Of a stretch of DNA of 64,000 nucleotides, positions 55,197 through 64,000 are shown piece after piece. Position 1 is the stretch's first letter. Each line of letters starts with the position of its first letter. Position numbers and translations under genes: made by a program. This DNA is from an uncultured Alphaproteobacteria bacterium (GTDB taxonomy: Bacteria > Pseudomonadota > Alphaproteobacteria > UBA8366 > GCA-2717185). The DNA lies in the NCBI GenBank assembly GCA_943788635.1, contig CALSRA010000011.1, positions 1-64,000 of the forward strand, in the 5' to 3' direction. The notes beneath the pieces are model-generated. The model was given only the letters and a program-made list of their open reading frames with translations, was not told the DNA's origin and ran no database searches.

Positions 55197-55678
55197 GCCA
55201 GGGAACTCCAGTAGCCGATAGCCAAAATATCCAGAATGCAAACTATGTTATTCGTTCGCCGGCGCTTGTCGAAGGGTCGACGGACCGGTCCGGAGCCGGG
55301 GCAATAATTCCGGGAAATCTTGTATCCGGCGTATCTTAATCATTTCCAGGCCGGCGGCATCCATCGGGGAACTGGTCCGACGGGGCACCGCCAACTCTTT
55401 CTGCTCACCGCGTTGATTCAATTCACCATTTCATGGGCGCCGGGAACGCAACTTTCAGCCTTTTACGAACCACTACAGCGACCGCAACGCCTTGTATATC
55501 ATTGACTTTTTCCCGGTTCGACCTATATACCTACAGTGCGTATTGCATTTGTTATGTGTTACTTGAATAGCCGGCCCGCCGATTAGCCTTGTTATCCCCT
55601 GACAATGTAGACGTATCAAAACCTGCGCCGCCACATCGTGTGGGTGAGGCAACGACACGCTTGTTAGAGGAAACGACA
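55197..55678. other. Intergenic region with cspA promoter and leader
   Basis: 482 bases without a supported gene. It holds the cspA promoter at 55502 and a leader of about 140 bases. The left half (55200-55480) shows nothing I could name. Confidence 0.45.
55502..55529 (+). promoter_or_regulatory. Promoter of cold-shock gene
   Basis: TTGACT (55502-55507) and TATATA (55524-55529) are 16 bases apart, a close match to sigma-70 elements. The transcript would carry an unusually long 5' leader of about 140 bases, as cold-shock mRNAs do. Confidence 0.6.
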
Positions 55679-55888
55679 ATGGCTACTGGTACTGTTAAAT
55701 GGTTTAACCCGACCAAGGGTTTCGGATTCATCGAGCCGGAAGCGGGCGGAGACGATGCGTTTGTGCACATTTCGGCTGTCGAACGCGCCGGATTGCGGAC
55801 CCTGAACGAAGGGCAGAAAGTTTCTTACGAACTTCAGCCTGGACAGCGCGGCAAATCATCCGCCGAGGACCTGTCCATCATCGAATAG
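55679..55888 (+). CDS. cspA: Cold-shock protein, CspA family
   Basis: 69 residues, the full length of the family. [20 protein letters not shown] has RNP1 (K-G-F-G-F-I) and [15 protein letters not shown] has RNP2 (V-H-I-S). It binds single-stranded RNA/DNA and acts as RNA chaperone. A ribosome site AGAGGAAACGAC lies just upstream. Single gene; its leader probably folds for temperature control, by analogy with other cspA genes. A GC hairpin follows the stop (55905-55921). The symbol is generic; several paralogues may exist. Confidence 0.92.
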   Translation: MATGTVKWFNPTKGFGFIEPEAGGDDAFVHISAVERAGLRTLNEGQKVSYELQPGQRGKSSAEDLSIIE

Positions 55889-56017
55889 TTTCAACCGGCG
55901 GCGGCCCCGGTTCAGCCGGGGTGGCCGTTGTGACACGCGCCTGCGGTACAATCGCGATGGCGACGTTGTAGCTGTTCCCGCCTGCTACACATCGAACGGA
56001 AGCTGAGGATTACCCAA

Positions 56018-56251
56018 ATGCAGAAGTCGGCAAGATCAAAGGCTGAAGAAAAATTCGCCGCCAGCGAAACAAAGGCGGCGAATTTCCTGAAAGGCAAAGA
56101 AAAGGCACGTCAGGAAAGTGCCGCCCGCAACGCTAAGCTGCGGGGGCTCAGACTGGCGAAGGAAGAAGCGGAAAAACTCGCAGCCGAAAAGGCTGCCGCC
56201 GCGAAACCGCCTGTGAAAAGCAGGAAGAAGGCGGCGCCCGCCGCCGACTGA
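56018..56251 (+). CDS. Small Lys/Ala-rich helical protein, unknown function
   Basis: 77 residues starting MQKSARSKAEEKFAASETKA. It is almost wholly helical and strongly basic: Lys plus Arg near 25 percent, Ala near 27 percent. The second half LRLAKEEAEKLAAEKAAAAK, then SRKKAAPAAD, looks like a histone-H1-like tail. It could bind nucleic acid or be a stress/desiccation helper. No family can be named. Preceded by GAGGAT near the ATG. It is 129 bases after cspA on the same strand. Confidence 0.6.
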   Translation: MQKSARSKAEEKFAASETKAANFLKGKEKARQESAARNAKLRGLRLAKEEAEKLAAEKAAAAKPPVKSRKKAAPAAD

Positions 56252-56352
56252 TACGATTCATAGCCCCGCGCGGGGCAGCGAACACAACCGTTTGGCGCCC
56301 CGGTCTCTTGACCGGTGGGCTCCATATGGTTTTAACCGACATAGTGCGGAAC

Positions 56353-56372
56353 GGGGGCCATGCGCCCCCTTT
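56353..56372 (+). terminator. Weak hairpin between two small genes
   Basis: GGGGGC / GCCCCC with a 5-base loop and a short T-run, 27-46 bases before the next start. It may end the upstream transcript or act as a leader hairpin. Confidence 0.35.
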
Positions 56373-56398
56373 CGACCGTTAATATGGAGGACGCCGCA

Positions 56399-56628
56399 AT
56401 GGCTCGCAGGAAACCCAAGGGCAAGCCCGCCGCCTATATGGCATTCAATGTGACCTATGAAGATGGGTCGGTCACATCAAACCGGCGCGTATCGACGGAT
56501 CTGCTCGATCAGTCCTTCGGCGACGCCGTGCTGGACCTTGCCCGAACCGCTATCGAAGACCAGGAAACGAAATCGCCCAGCGTTCCGGCCAGCGCCGCGC
56601 CAAGATCAAGGCTATCGTCAACGCCTGA
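56399..56628 (+). CDS. Small conserved protein, frame interrupted near the end
   Basis: ATG 56399 behind ATATGGAGGACG. MARRKPKGKPAAYMAFNVTY, then EDGSVTSNRRVSTDLLDQSF and GDAVLDLARTAIEDQ form a small basic protein. The frame breaks near 56567-56573. The correct C-terminus appears to be EIAQRSGQRRAKIKAIVNA to TGA 56626. About 77 residues. I do not recognise a family with certainty; the basic tail and S-x-R-R-x-S-T element suggest a nucleic-acid-associated or regulatory role. The next 248 bases are open but hold no supported gene. Confidence 0.6.
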
Positions 56629-56876
56629 CCGGGGGCGCGCTTCGGCGCATTCCGTCGACTTCCCGTATATGGCAGCGCCACGCCGATATACAGATCCGGC
56701 CACTACGGGCCGGACGACCGCCGGCACCAGTTAACCACAATCCGTTTTTCCGCCGCCATCTGATCCAGCGCAATCGGTTTCCCGCGCCATGGCCTATACT
56801 GTCCCGGTGTGGCTGAAGGCGGAACGGCGTCCGTCAACCGCCATCCCTTTCGGCCGCTGGCAAGGATATCGACCGT

Positions 56877-59188
<2,312 letters not shown>

Positions 59189-59833
59189 TCAGGGTTCCAG
59201 AATCACCGGGTCGGCGAATACCAGCGCGACGATGATGCCCCGGTCATCATGAAGCCATACGCCGTTCTCGTTCATCGATACCAGCGGCGTGTATTCATCC
59301 GCATATAACGCGCTGCGAACGCCATCGCTCAGGGTATCGAGCACGAAAACCTGAAACTTCCCGGGCCCGGACCGGACCACAGTGACAGCATGCAATTGCG
59401 TCCTGCCCCGAATGGCCAAACCGACAATCCGGATGTCACGGGCGGCGACGCCCATCTCCCGCGACAACACATACTTGGATACCGCCGCGCAATCGCAATC
59501 GCCGCCAAGGGCCAGAAACACACGGGGATGCTTCCATTCGCCATGCTTGTCAGGCACGAAGGTAATCCCGTTCAGCAATCCGTTGATCATCGTGAGCCGT
59601 TCATACAACGGGGCGTCACGTACGCCGTGCAGTCGGGCGCGCCATGCCGACGGCACGGGAAAGCCATCCGCGACAGCGCGGTTCAAAAAGGCCGGACCAG
59701 TCTCACGCCTGTTGCCGGATTCATACACTGTTTCGTCCGCACCAAATGGCCACGCAGCCATATTCGACGTGAAAGGCGTATCGGCATAGACCGGGTTACC
59801 GTCCGAAACCGGGCCCCATAGCATCGCAGGCAC
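59189..59833 (-). CDS. Bacterial transglutaminase-like cysteine protease (BTLCP type)
   Basis: About 215 residues from M 59833; the true start is unclear. In-frame codons upstream encode KALRIASIVLFGAVPA, a likely signal peptide, but no ATG fits, and one indel near 59880 would join an ATG start at 59926. Catalytic Cys-His-Asp: ALGGDCDCAAVSKYVLSREM (Cys near 113), QLHAVTVVRSG (His) and VLDTLSDGV (Asp). These fit the PF06035 family. The G-D-C-D-C variant is uncommon. The protein is likely periplasmic; the substrate is unknown. Related proteases cleave surface adhesins (LapG-like). Its partner adhesin is not in view. Confidence 0.72.
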   Translation of the reverse strand: MPAMLWGPVSDGNPVYADTPFTSNMAAWPFGADETVYESGNRRETGPAFLNRAVADGFPVPSAWRARLHGVRDAPLYERLTMINGLLNGITFVPDKHGEWKHPRVFLALGGDCDCAAVSKYVLSREMGVAARDIRIVGLAIRGRTQLHAVTVVRSGPGKFQVFVLDTLSDGVRSALYADEYTPLVSMNENGVWLHDDRGIIVALVFADPVILEP

Positions 59834-60057
59834 GGCGCCAAACAGGACAATCGACGCAATCCTCAGCGCTTTATACGAAAGCGAACGAACTGTGCGGCGC
59901 AGCGGATGCCTCGCTTTCTGCCATGTCGGGATGCCAGCGGTGCCCGTGCCTGCTGTGGCCGGGCCGATATCAGTCGAAAACCGGCAATTGGCGGATTTTC
60001 ACCAAACGACAGGATATCTGCATTGATCCGCATCAATAGAGGCGGATCCCCGTCCGG

Positions 60058-60801
60058 TCATGACGGGCTGCCCGCCTTTTTCCGCCGCACCCGCCGCGCC
60101 AGCATGTTCAACCCCTCCACCAGGGCCGAAAACGACATGGCCGCATAGATATAGCCCTTGGGCACATGCACACCGAAACCATCGGCGATCAGCACCATCC
60201 CGATCATTAACAGGAAGCCAAGCGCCAGCATCACCACTGTCGGATTGTTATGAATAAAGGCCGCGAGCGGCCCGGCCGCCACCAACATCACAAGGACTGC
60301 GACGATGACCGCCGCGAACATGATCGGCAGTTCCTCCGTCATGCCGACCGCGGTCAGGATACTGTCCAGCGAGAATACGAGGTCCAGCGCCAGAATCTGC
60401 AGAATAACGATACTGAAAACGGCACCGGCCCCGCCCTTGGCCTCTTCTTGTGATTCCGGGTCGACGTTATGGTGAATTTCAGTCGTCGCCTTCCAGACCA
60501 GGAACAGACCACCGGCAATCAGAATCATGTCCCGCCAGGAAAACCCGTGACCGAAAAGGTCGACAACAGGCGCGGTCAAACCGACGATGACGAATAACAG
60601 CCCCAGCAATGCCAGTCGCAGAATAAGGGCGAGGCTGATTCCAATGAACCGGGCGCGCGGTCGTTCGGCCTCCGGCAGGCGATTGGTCAGAACCGAGATG
60701 AATATCAGGTTGTCGATACCAAGCACGACTTCCAGCACGATCAACGTGGCAAGAGCGGCCCAGGCTTCGGGATTAATCATCAATTGCTGGATCTGCTCCA
60801 C
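60058..60801 (-). CDS. TerC-family integral membrane protein
   Basis: 247 residues with seven membrane helices. [20 protein letters not shown] at the first helix and [20 protein letters not shown] at the fifth carry the conserved Asp residues of the metal-binding site. [20 protein letters not shown] is the last helix. TerC/Alx proteins export Mn2+ or insert metal into secreted enzymes. It stands alone, convergent or divergent from its neighbours, with no ter cluster beside it, so manganese export is more likely than tellurite resistance. Confidence 0.92.
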   Translation of the reverse strand: MEQIQQLMINPEAWAALATLIVLEVVLGIDNLIFISVLTNRLPEAERPRARFIGISLALILRLALLGLLFVIVGLTAPVVDLFGHGFSWRDMILIAGGLFLVWKATTEIHHNVDPESQEEAKGGAGAVFSIVILQILALDLVFSLDSILTAVGMTEELPIMFAAVIVAVLVMLVAAGPLAAFIHNNPTVVMLALGFLLMIGMVLIADGFGVHVPKGYIYAAMSFSALVEGLNMLARRVRRKKAGSPS

Positions 60802-60887
60802 GGCCGTTCCTTTCCAAATTCATTAACCCACGACAACGCTATTGCCCTGTTTACGGGTTTTTAAGGTGTTGACGATAATGGTTTAGA

Positions 60888-62174
60888 ATGTCTGAAACAT
60901 CCTTTCCAAAGCCGATCAACGAAGATTATCGCCTGATAGTCCTGAGAGACCTCGGCATACTCGATACCGAGCCGGCACCGGAATTTGACAGGCTAACGCG
61001 GCTTGCATCCGCGCATTTTGGCACGATGGTCGCGGTTGTATCACTCGTCGATGCGGAGCGGCAGTGGTTCAAGGCATGTTACGGACTGAACGCGACCGAA
61101 ACCGACAGGCGAGATGCGTTTTGTGCCCATACCATCATGGGCACGGATAATATGATTGTCCTCGATGCAACCAAAGACGGCCGCTTTATTGACAATCCGC
61201 TGGTAACCGGCCCGCCGAATATCCGATTCTACGCCGGTTCACCATTGATTATCGACGGTGCCGGAATCGGCACGTTCTGTATCATCGACGATAAACCGCG
61301 ACACGATTTTGGCAGCGAGGAAAAGGAGTGCCTGAAAGCCTTCGCGCAAATTGCCATGGATGAAATCCGGCTGGCCGACATGTCGCGGACCACGCGTAAT
61401 CCCTACGTCGAAAAATTGCGGCGGGAACAGCGCCGCGCCGATGCCGCTGTGGAAGCAAAAGCTCAATTTCTGGCGATGATGAGTCACGAACTGCGCACAC
61501 CGCTGAACGCCGTACTCGGCTTTGCCGAATCCATCAGCGAAGAACTACTGGGCCCGATCCACCCGCCGAAATACCGCGAATTCGCCGAGCACATCCTCGA
61601 AGGCGGTCGGCGGCAGCTGATGCTGATCGAGCGTATGCTGCAATTGACCGAGCAAGGCTCCATCGCACTCATCGACGAAATTATCGATCTGAAAGATATG
61701 GTGCGCCATTGCGTCGATGCTCTGGCCGGTGAAGCGCTGCTGGCGGGTGTGTTCCTGCGCGAGGAAATTCCGGACAAACGGATCTATCTGAATGCCGATC
61801 CGGTTCATATCGAACAAATCGTCCTGGAGCTGATAAGCAATGCGATGAAGGCCTCTCCCCGGGGAGAGCATGTCCAGGTTTCGATCACCATCGACACGGG
61901 CAACGCCATCAAACTGTCGATCAGGGATGCCGGCGAGGGCATTGACGAAGCCACCATGGCGGACGTGGTCGGCATTTTCAGCCAGGTCAGCAAGGGACAC
62001 GAACGGAAATCCGAAGGCGTCGGAATTGGGCTGCCAATCGTGCGCAAGTTGACCGAATTGCATGGCGCGACTCTGGCGCTTTTGCCGCTGGATGACTGTG
62101 GCACCTGCGCGGAAGTCGTCTTTCCCGCGTACCGCACCGCCTCCGCGAACGCCCTGGCGACACGGGTAAGCTGA
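60888..62174 (+). CDS. Cytoplasmic GAF-domain sensor histidine kinase
   Basis: 428 residues with no membrane helix. A GAF domain spans about 25-160 (FDRLTRLASAHFGTMVAVVS, then QWFKACYGLNATETDRRDAF and FYAGSPLIIDGAGIGTFCII). HisKA box AMMSHELRTPLNAVLGFAES has the phosphoacceptor His at about 203. HATPase boxes ELISNAMKASPRG (N), IRDAGEGIDEATM (G1) and EGVGIGLPIVRKLTELHGA (G2) follow. It would sense a small molecule or redox state through GAF. No response regulator is adjacent, so it is an orphan kinase. Confidence 0.92.
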   Translation: MSETSFPKPINEDYRLIVLRDLGILDTEPAPEFDRLTRLASAHFGTMVAVVSLVDAERQWFKACYGLNATETDRRDAFCAHTIMGTDNMIVLDATKDGRFIDNPLVTGPPNIRFYAGSPLIIDGAGIGTFCIIDDKPRHDFGSEEKECLKAFAQIAMDEIRLADMSRTTRNPYVEKLRREQRRADAAVEAKAQFLAMMSHELRTPLNAVLGFAESISEELLGPIHPPKYREFAEHILEGGRRQLMLIERMLQLTEQGSIALIDEIIDLKDMVRHCVDALAGEALLAGVFLREEIPDKRIYLNADPVHIEQIVLELISNAMKASPRGEHVQVSITIDTGNAIKLSIRDAGEGIDEATMADVVGIFSQVSKGHERKSEGVGIGLPIVRKLTELHGATLALLPLDDCGTCAEVVFPAYRTASANALATRVS

Positions 62175-62241
62175 CCAGGCCGACATCGTCGCCTCATCAT
62201 GGCGATTGCTAGGCCATACACCGCCCGCTAGCGTGCGGGTC

Positions 62242-63165
62242 ATGTCCGATCGCACCGTGAACAATGCCGCCTATCCGCTGATGGCCTGCGCTGCCCTGTT
62301 CTGGGCCGGGAACATCGTCATCGCGCGTGCTTTTCACACCGATGTGCCACCGGTCGGGCTTTCCTTCTGGCGCTGGGTCCTGGCGTTTGCGCTGTTCCTG
62401 CCCTTCACGCTGACACTGTCCCGGCAGCAGTTTCCGATCATCCGCGCGCATTGGCGCTGGCTTGCCGGGCTGGGGCTGCTGGGCGGCACGGTGTTCCATA
62501 CATTCCTGTATGTCGCGCTGAATACGACGACGGCGCTGAACGCGGCCGTGATCTATGCGATGACCCCGGCGCTGGTGCCGGTATTCGCACGGGTTCTGCT
62601 TGGCGACCGGCTGTACCTGCAGCAAGCCGCCGGCACTATCGTGTCGCTTTGCGGGGTCGTCATCGTTGTCGCCCGGGGCGATATCGACATTCTTCGCGAT
62701 CTGCGCTTTACCGGCGGCGACATCTGGATGGTCGGCGCCGTAATCGCCTGGGCGATCTATTCCGTCCAGGTCAAGCGCAAGCCCGCCGACATGCATCCGA
62801 ACACCATGCTGACCGCGATGATGGCCATGGCGGTCATGATGACCCTGCCGGTCTACCTGTGGGAACACATGACGGTCAGGGTCATGCCGGTCACCGTTTC
62901 ATCGATCGCCGTGGTCGGGTATGTCGCGGTCTTCGCCTCGATCGCCGCCTATATCTGCTACAATCGCGCCATCGCACTGGTCGGGCCAAGCAAGACCGCG
63001 CTGACCGCGCATATGCTGCCGATATTCGCCGCCATCCTGTCGGTCGCGTTTCTGGACGAAGAACTGCACCTTTACCATCTGGCCGGCGCGACAGCGGTCG
63101 CCGGCGGAATCGCGCTGACAAGTGCGGCGCCATCGGCGACGACAGGTTCCGCCAGCACGACATAG
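62242..63165 (+). CDS. DMT-superfamily transporter, EamA type
   Basis: 307 residues from ATG 62242 with about ten membrane helices. Two EamA repeats: LMACAALFWAGNIVIARAFH opens the first, and VGAVIAWAIYSVQVKRKPAD the second. TLYVALNTTTALNAAVIYAM-like sequence (YVALNTTTALNAAVIYAMTP) and NRAIALVGPSKTALTAHMLP are the paired substrate helices. It is probably a metabolite or amino-acid exporter; substrate unknown. Its last 94 bases overlap the end of the sortase gene on the opposite strand. Confidence 0.9.
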   Translation: MSDRTVNNAAYPLMACAALFWAGNIVIARAFHTDVPPVGLSFWRWVLAFALFLPFTLTLSRQQFPIIRAHWRWLAGLGLLGGTVFHTFLYVALNTTTALNAAVIYAMTPALVPVFARVLLGDRLYLQQAAGTIVSLCGVVIVVARGDIDILRDLRFTGGDIWMVGAVIAWAIYSVQVKRKPADMHPNTMLTAMMAMAVMMTLPVYLWEHMTVRVMPVTVSSIAVVGYVAVFASIAAYICYNRAIALVGPSKTALTAHMLPIFAAILSVAFLDEELHLYHLAGATAVAGGIALTSAAPSATTGSASTT

Positions 63166-63701
63166 CGGAGCGGACCACCGGGCGACACTGCGTCGAACGG
63201 ATAACACGTCACCAGCGCCAGTCCGGGGATATCCATCGCCAACTGTGCCGTATCCTTGTGAACGACAAGCCGCTCACGGACACGGTAGCGATGGTCCCGA
63301 CCGGCCCGGTCGGAAACCGACAATTCGTCCCCCGGCAGCAATTCCCGCAAAAACCGGAAATGGGTATCGCGATGCCCCAGCATAACGGTCATTCCCACAT
63401 CACCCGGTGCCGCGCTGTTGTCCAGCAGGCCGGGACCGAAAGCCAGCGTGCGGCCGCTGCCGCCGGATAACACCAGCACATCCTGCCCAAGCCGCTCGCT
63501 GCGCAACCGCGCCACCGGTCTGGTATCGGCCCAGGGCCACGGCCGGGCCGTGTCGTCGCCCGCCTGTACACGAACCCAGGCCCGGGCCAGCAAATGCTGC
63601 GCCAGCGCCGCCTTGGCATGAATGTATCCACCGGCCCAAATATTCCAACCTCCGAACGCCAGCAACAGGATGGCGACAGTCATTCCGATACGCCGGGTCA
63701 T
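63072..63701 (-). CDS. Class GN sortase
   Basis: 209 residues. An N-terminal signal/anchor segment MTVAILLLAFGGWNIWAGGY is followed by the sortase barrel. Catalytic residues visible: VMLGHRDTHFRFLRELL (His), LVTCYPFDAVSPGG (Cys) and GGPLRYVVLAEP (Arg). The H-x-x-T-x-F and T-C-Y-P-F motifs are those of the Gram-negative class GN. The enzyme joins its one target protein to an unknown surface acceptor. The ATG overlaps the target gene stop (ATGA). The C-terminal 30 residues lie in the overlap with the transporter gene. Confidence 0.92.
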   Translation of the reverse strand: MTRRIGMTVAILLLAFGGWNIWAGGYIHAKAALAQHLLARAWVRVQAGDDTARPWPWADTRPVARLRSERLGQDVLVLSGGSGRTLAFGPGLLDNSAAPGDVGMTVMLGHRDTHFRFLRELLPGDELSVSDRAGRDHRYRVRERLVVHKDTAQLAMDIPGLALVTCYPFDAVSPGGPLRYVVLAEPVVADGAALVSAIPPATAVAPARW

Positions 63702-64000
63702 GCGAACCGCCGGTGGCGCATAACCAACAACGTCAATCCAGCCAGGAAAATCGCGATCGCGCCACCGATCATATGCAGGGTCGCCGGTGTTGCCCCCCGT
63801 CCACCAAAGACCCGGGCGTAGTTCCAGCCCGCGGGCAGGTCGACGGGAACCGCGCGACGGTCCAGCGCTCCGCCAGCCGGGCGCGCCGGGGTCTTGTCCA
63901 CCGCAACCAGGCTCGTGTAGCGGCTGACCAGTCCATGTGCCAGCGCGACATCCAGCACCGCCAGGCGCACTTCGTCCTCTTCCGCGCCTTCGTAGCGCCG
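63698..64000 (-). CDS. Sortase target protein, C-terminal part (VIT/VWA type)
   Basis: The frame is open to the right edge, and 100 codons are visible. LAVLDVALAHGLVSRYTSLV, then AVDKTPARPAG, is the end of the VIT/VWA-type GN sortase target. The final part, GGRGATPATLHM, then GGAIAIFLAGLTLLVMRHRR, forms a sorting tail: a short polar motif, a hydrophobic helix and a basic end. The polar motif differs from the usual L-P-x-T form. It is immediately upstream of the sortase, the normal arrangement. Most of the protein lies beyond the window. Confidence 0.85.
   Translation of the reverse strand, partial: RRYEGAEEDEVRLAVLDVALAHGLVSRYTSLVAVDKTPARPAGGALDRRAVPVDLPAGWNYARVFGGRGATPATLHMIGGAIAIFLAGLTLLVMRHRRFA

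Noticed and set aside
60058-60801. Tellurite-resistance operon
   Set aside because: Only terC is present, with no terZABDE nearby; TerC alone is a general metal transporter.

Overview
This 64 kb window is high-GC chromosomal DNA from an alphaproteobacterium, probably an environmental or marine member of the Rhodospirillales and their relatives. The signs are a petABC (cytochrome bc1) operon, a PetP/PetR-like regulator pair, the uvrC-pgsA-moaD-moaE gene order, a class GN sortase beside its dedicated target protein, and several luciferase-like (LLM) oxidoreductases. I see no rRNA, no tRNA I could support, no CRISPR array and no prophage. One complete IS5-family insertion sequence is present (13184-14115).

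Layout. 1-13.2 kb: catabolic and housekeeping genes (flavin oxidase tail, two alpha/beta hydrolases, nitronate monooxygenase, ilvA, a PAS protein, a threonate-type dehydrogenase, a LOG protein), a secreted caspase-SUMF1 fusion, and a cluster of SMP-30 lactonase, hydroxyacid dehydrogenase and cupin. 13.2-14.1 kb: the IS, which uses the cupin stop codon as its target duplication. 14.1-25 kb: a hydratase/CoA-transferase pair, a GlxA regulator divergent from a rhodanese and a LysE exporter, three LLM oxidoreductases, a cinA homologue, an oxaloacetate-decarboxylase-like enzyme and an MFS carrier. 25-31 kb: a voltage-gated K+ channel, a candidate structured RNA, petABC, trmL-hemF. 31-42.7 kb: universal stress protein, glycosyltransferase, DksA-like protein, an esterase/PLP-enzyme pair followed by an MFS carrier, a pentapeptide-repeat protein, a two-component system with a PetP-like MarR regulator, and ilvE. 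42.7-50.5 kb: a leftward block, SDR then uvrC-pgsA-mobB-moeA-moaD-moaE, ending in an unusual DUF4169/iron-alcohol-dehydrogenase fusion. 50.6-59.1 kb: uvrB, beta carbonic anhydrase, a His-rich conserved protein, an LLM oxidoreductase, cspA, two small proteins, a Na+/Ca2+ antiporter and pobA. 59.2-64 kb: a transglutaminase-like protease, terC, a GAF histidine kinase, an EamA transporter, and the sortase system running off the right edge.

A warning on sequence quality. About twelve genes have broken reading frames, confined to two blocks (about 0.8-13.2 kb and 50.6-58.1 kb). The 13.2-50.5 kb stretch and everything right of 59 kb read cleanly. Most breaks that I resolved are single-base gains or losses in or next to short homopolymers, and core genes such as uvrB are hit several times. 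I therefore treat these as probable sequencing or assembly indels rather than gene death, annotate each as one gene over its full span, and say where the frame breaks.

Functionally the window mixes respiration (bc1 complex and its regulators), cofactor synthesis (molybdenum cofactor, haem), excision repair (uvrB, uvrC) and a rich set of small-molecule catabolic enzymes typical of a metabolically versatile heterotroph. The least ordinary items are the DUF4169-dehydrogenase fusion, the secreted caspase-SUMF1 protein, the cinA homologue with an eroded amidase motif, the small structured RNA candidate near 26.35 kb, and the sortase-target pair with a non-standard tail signal.
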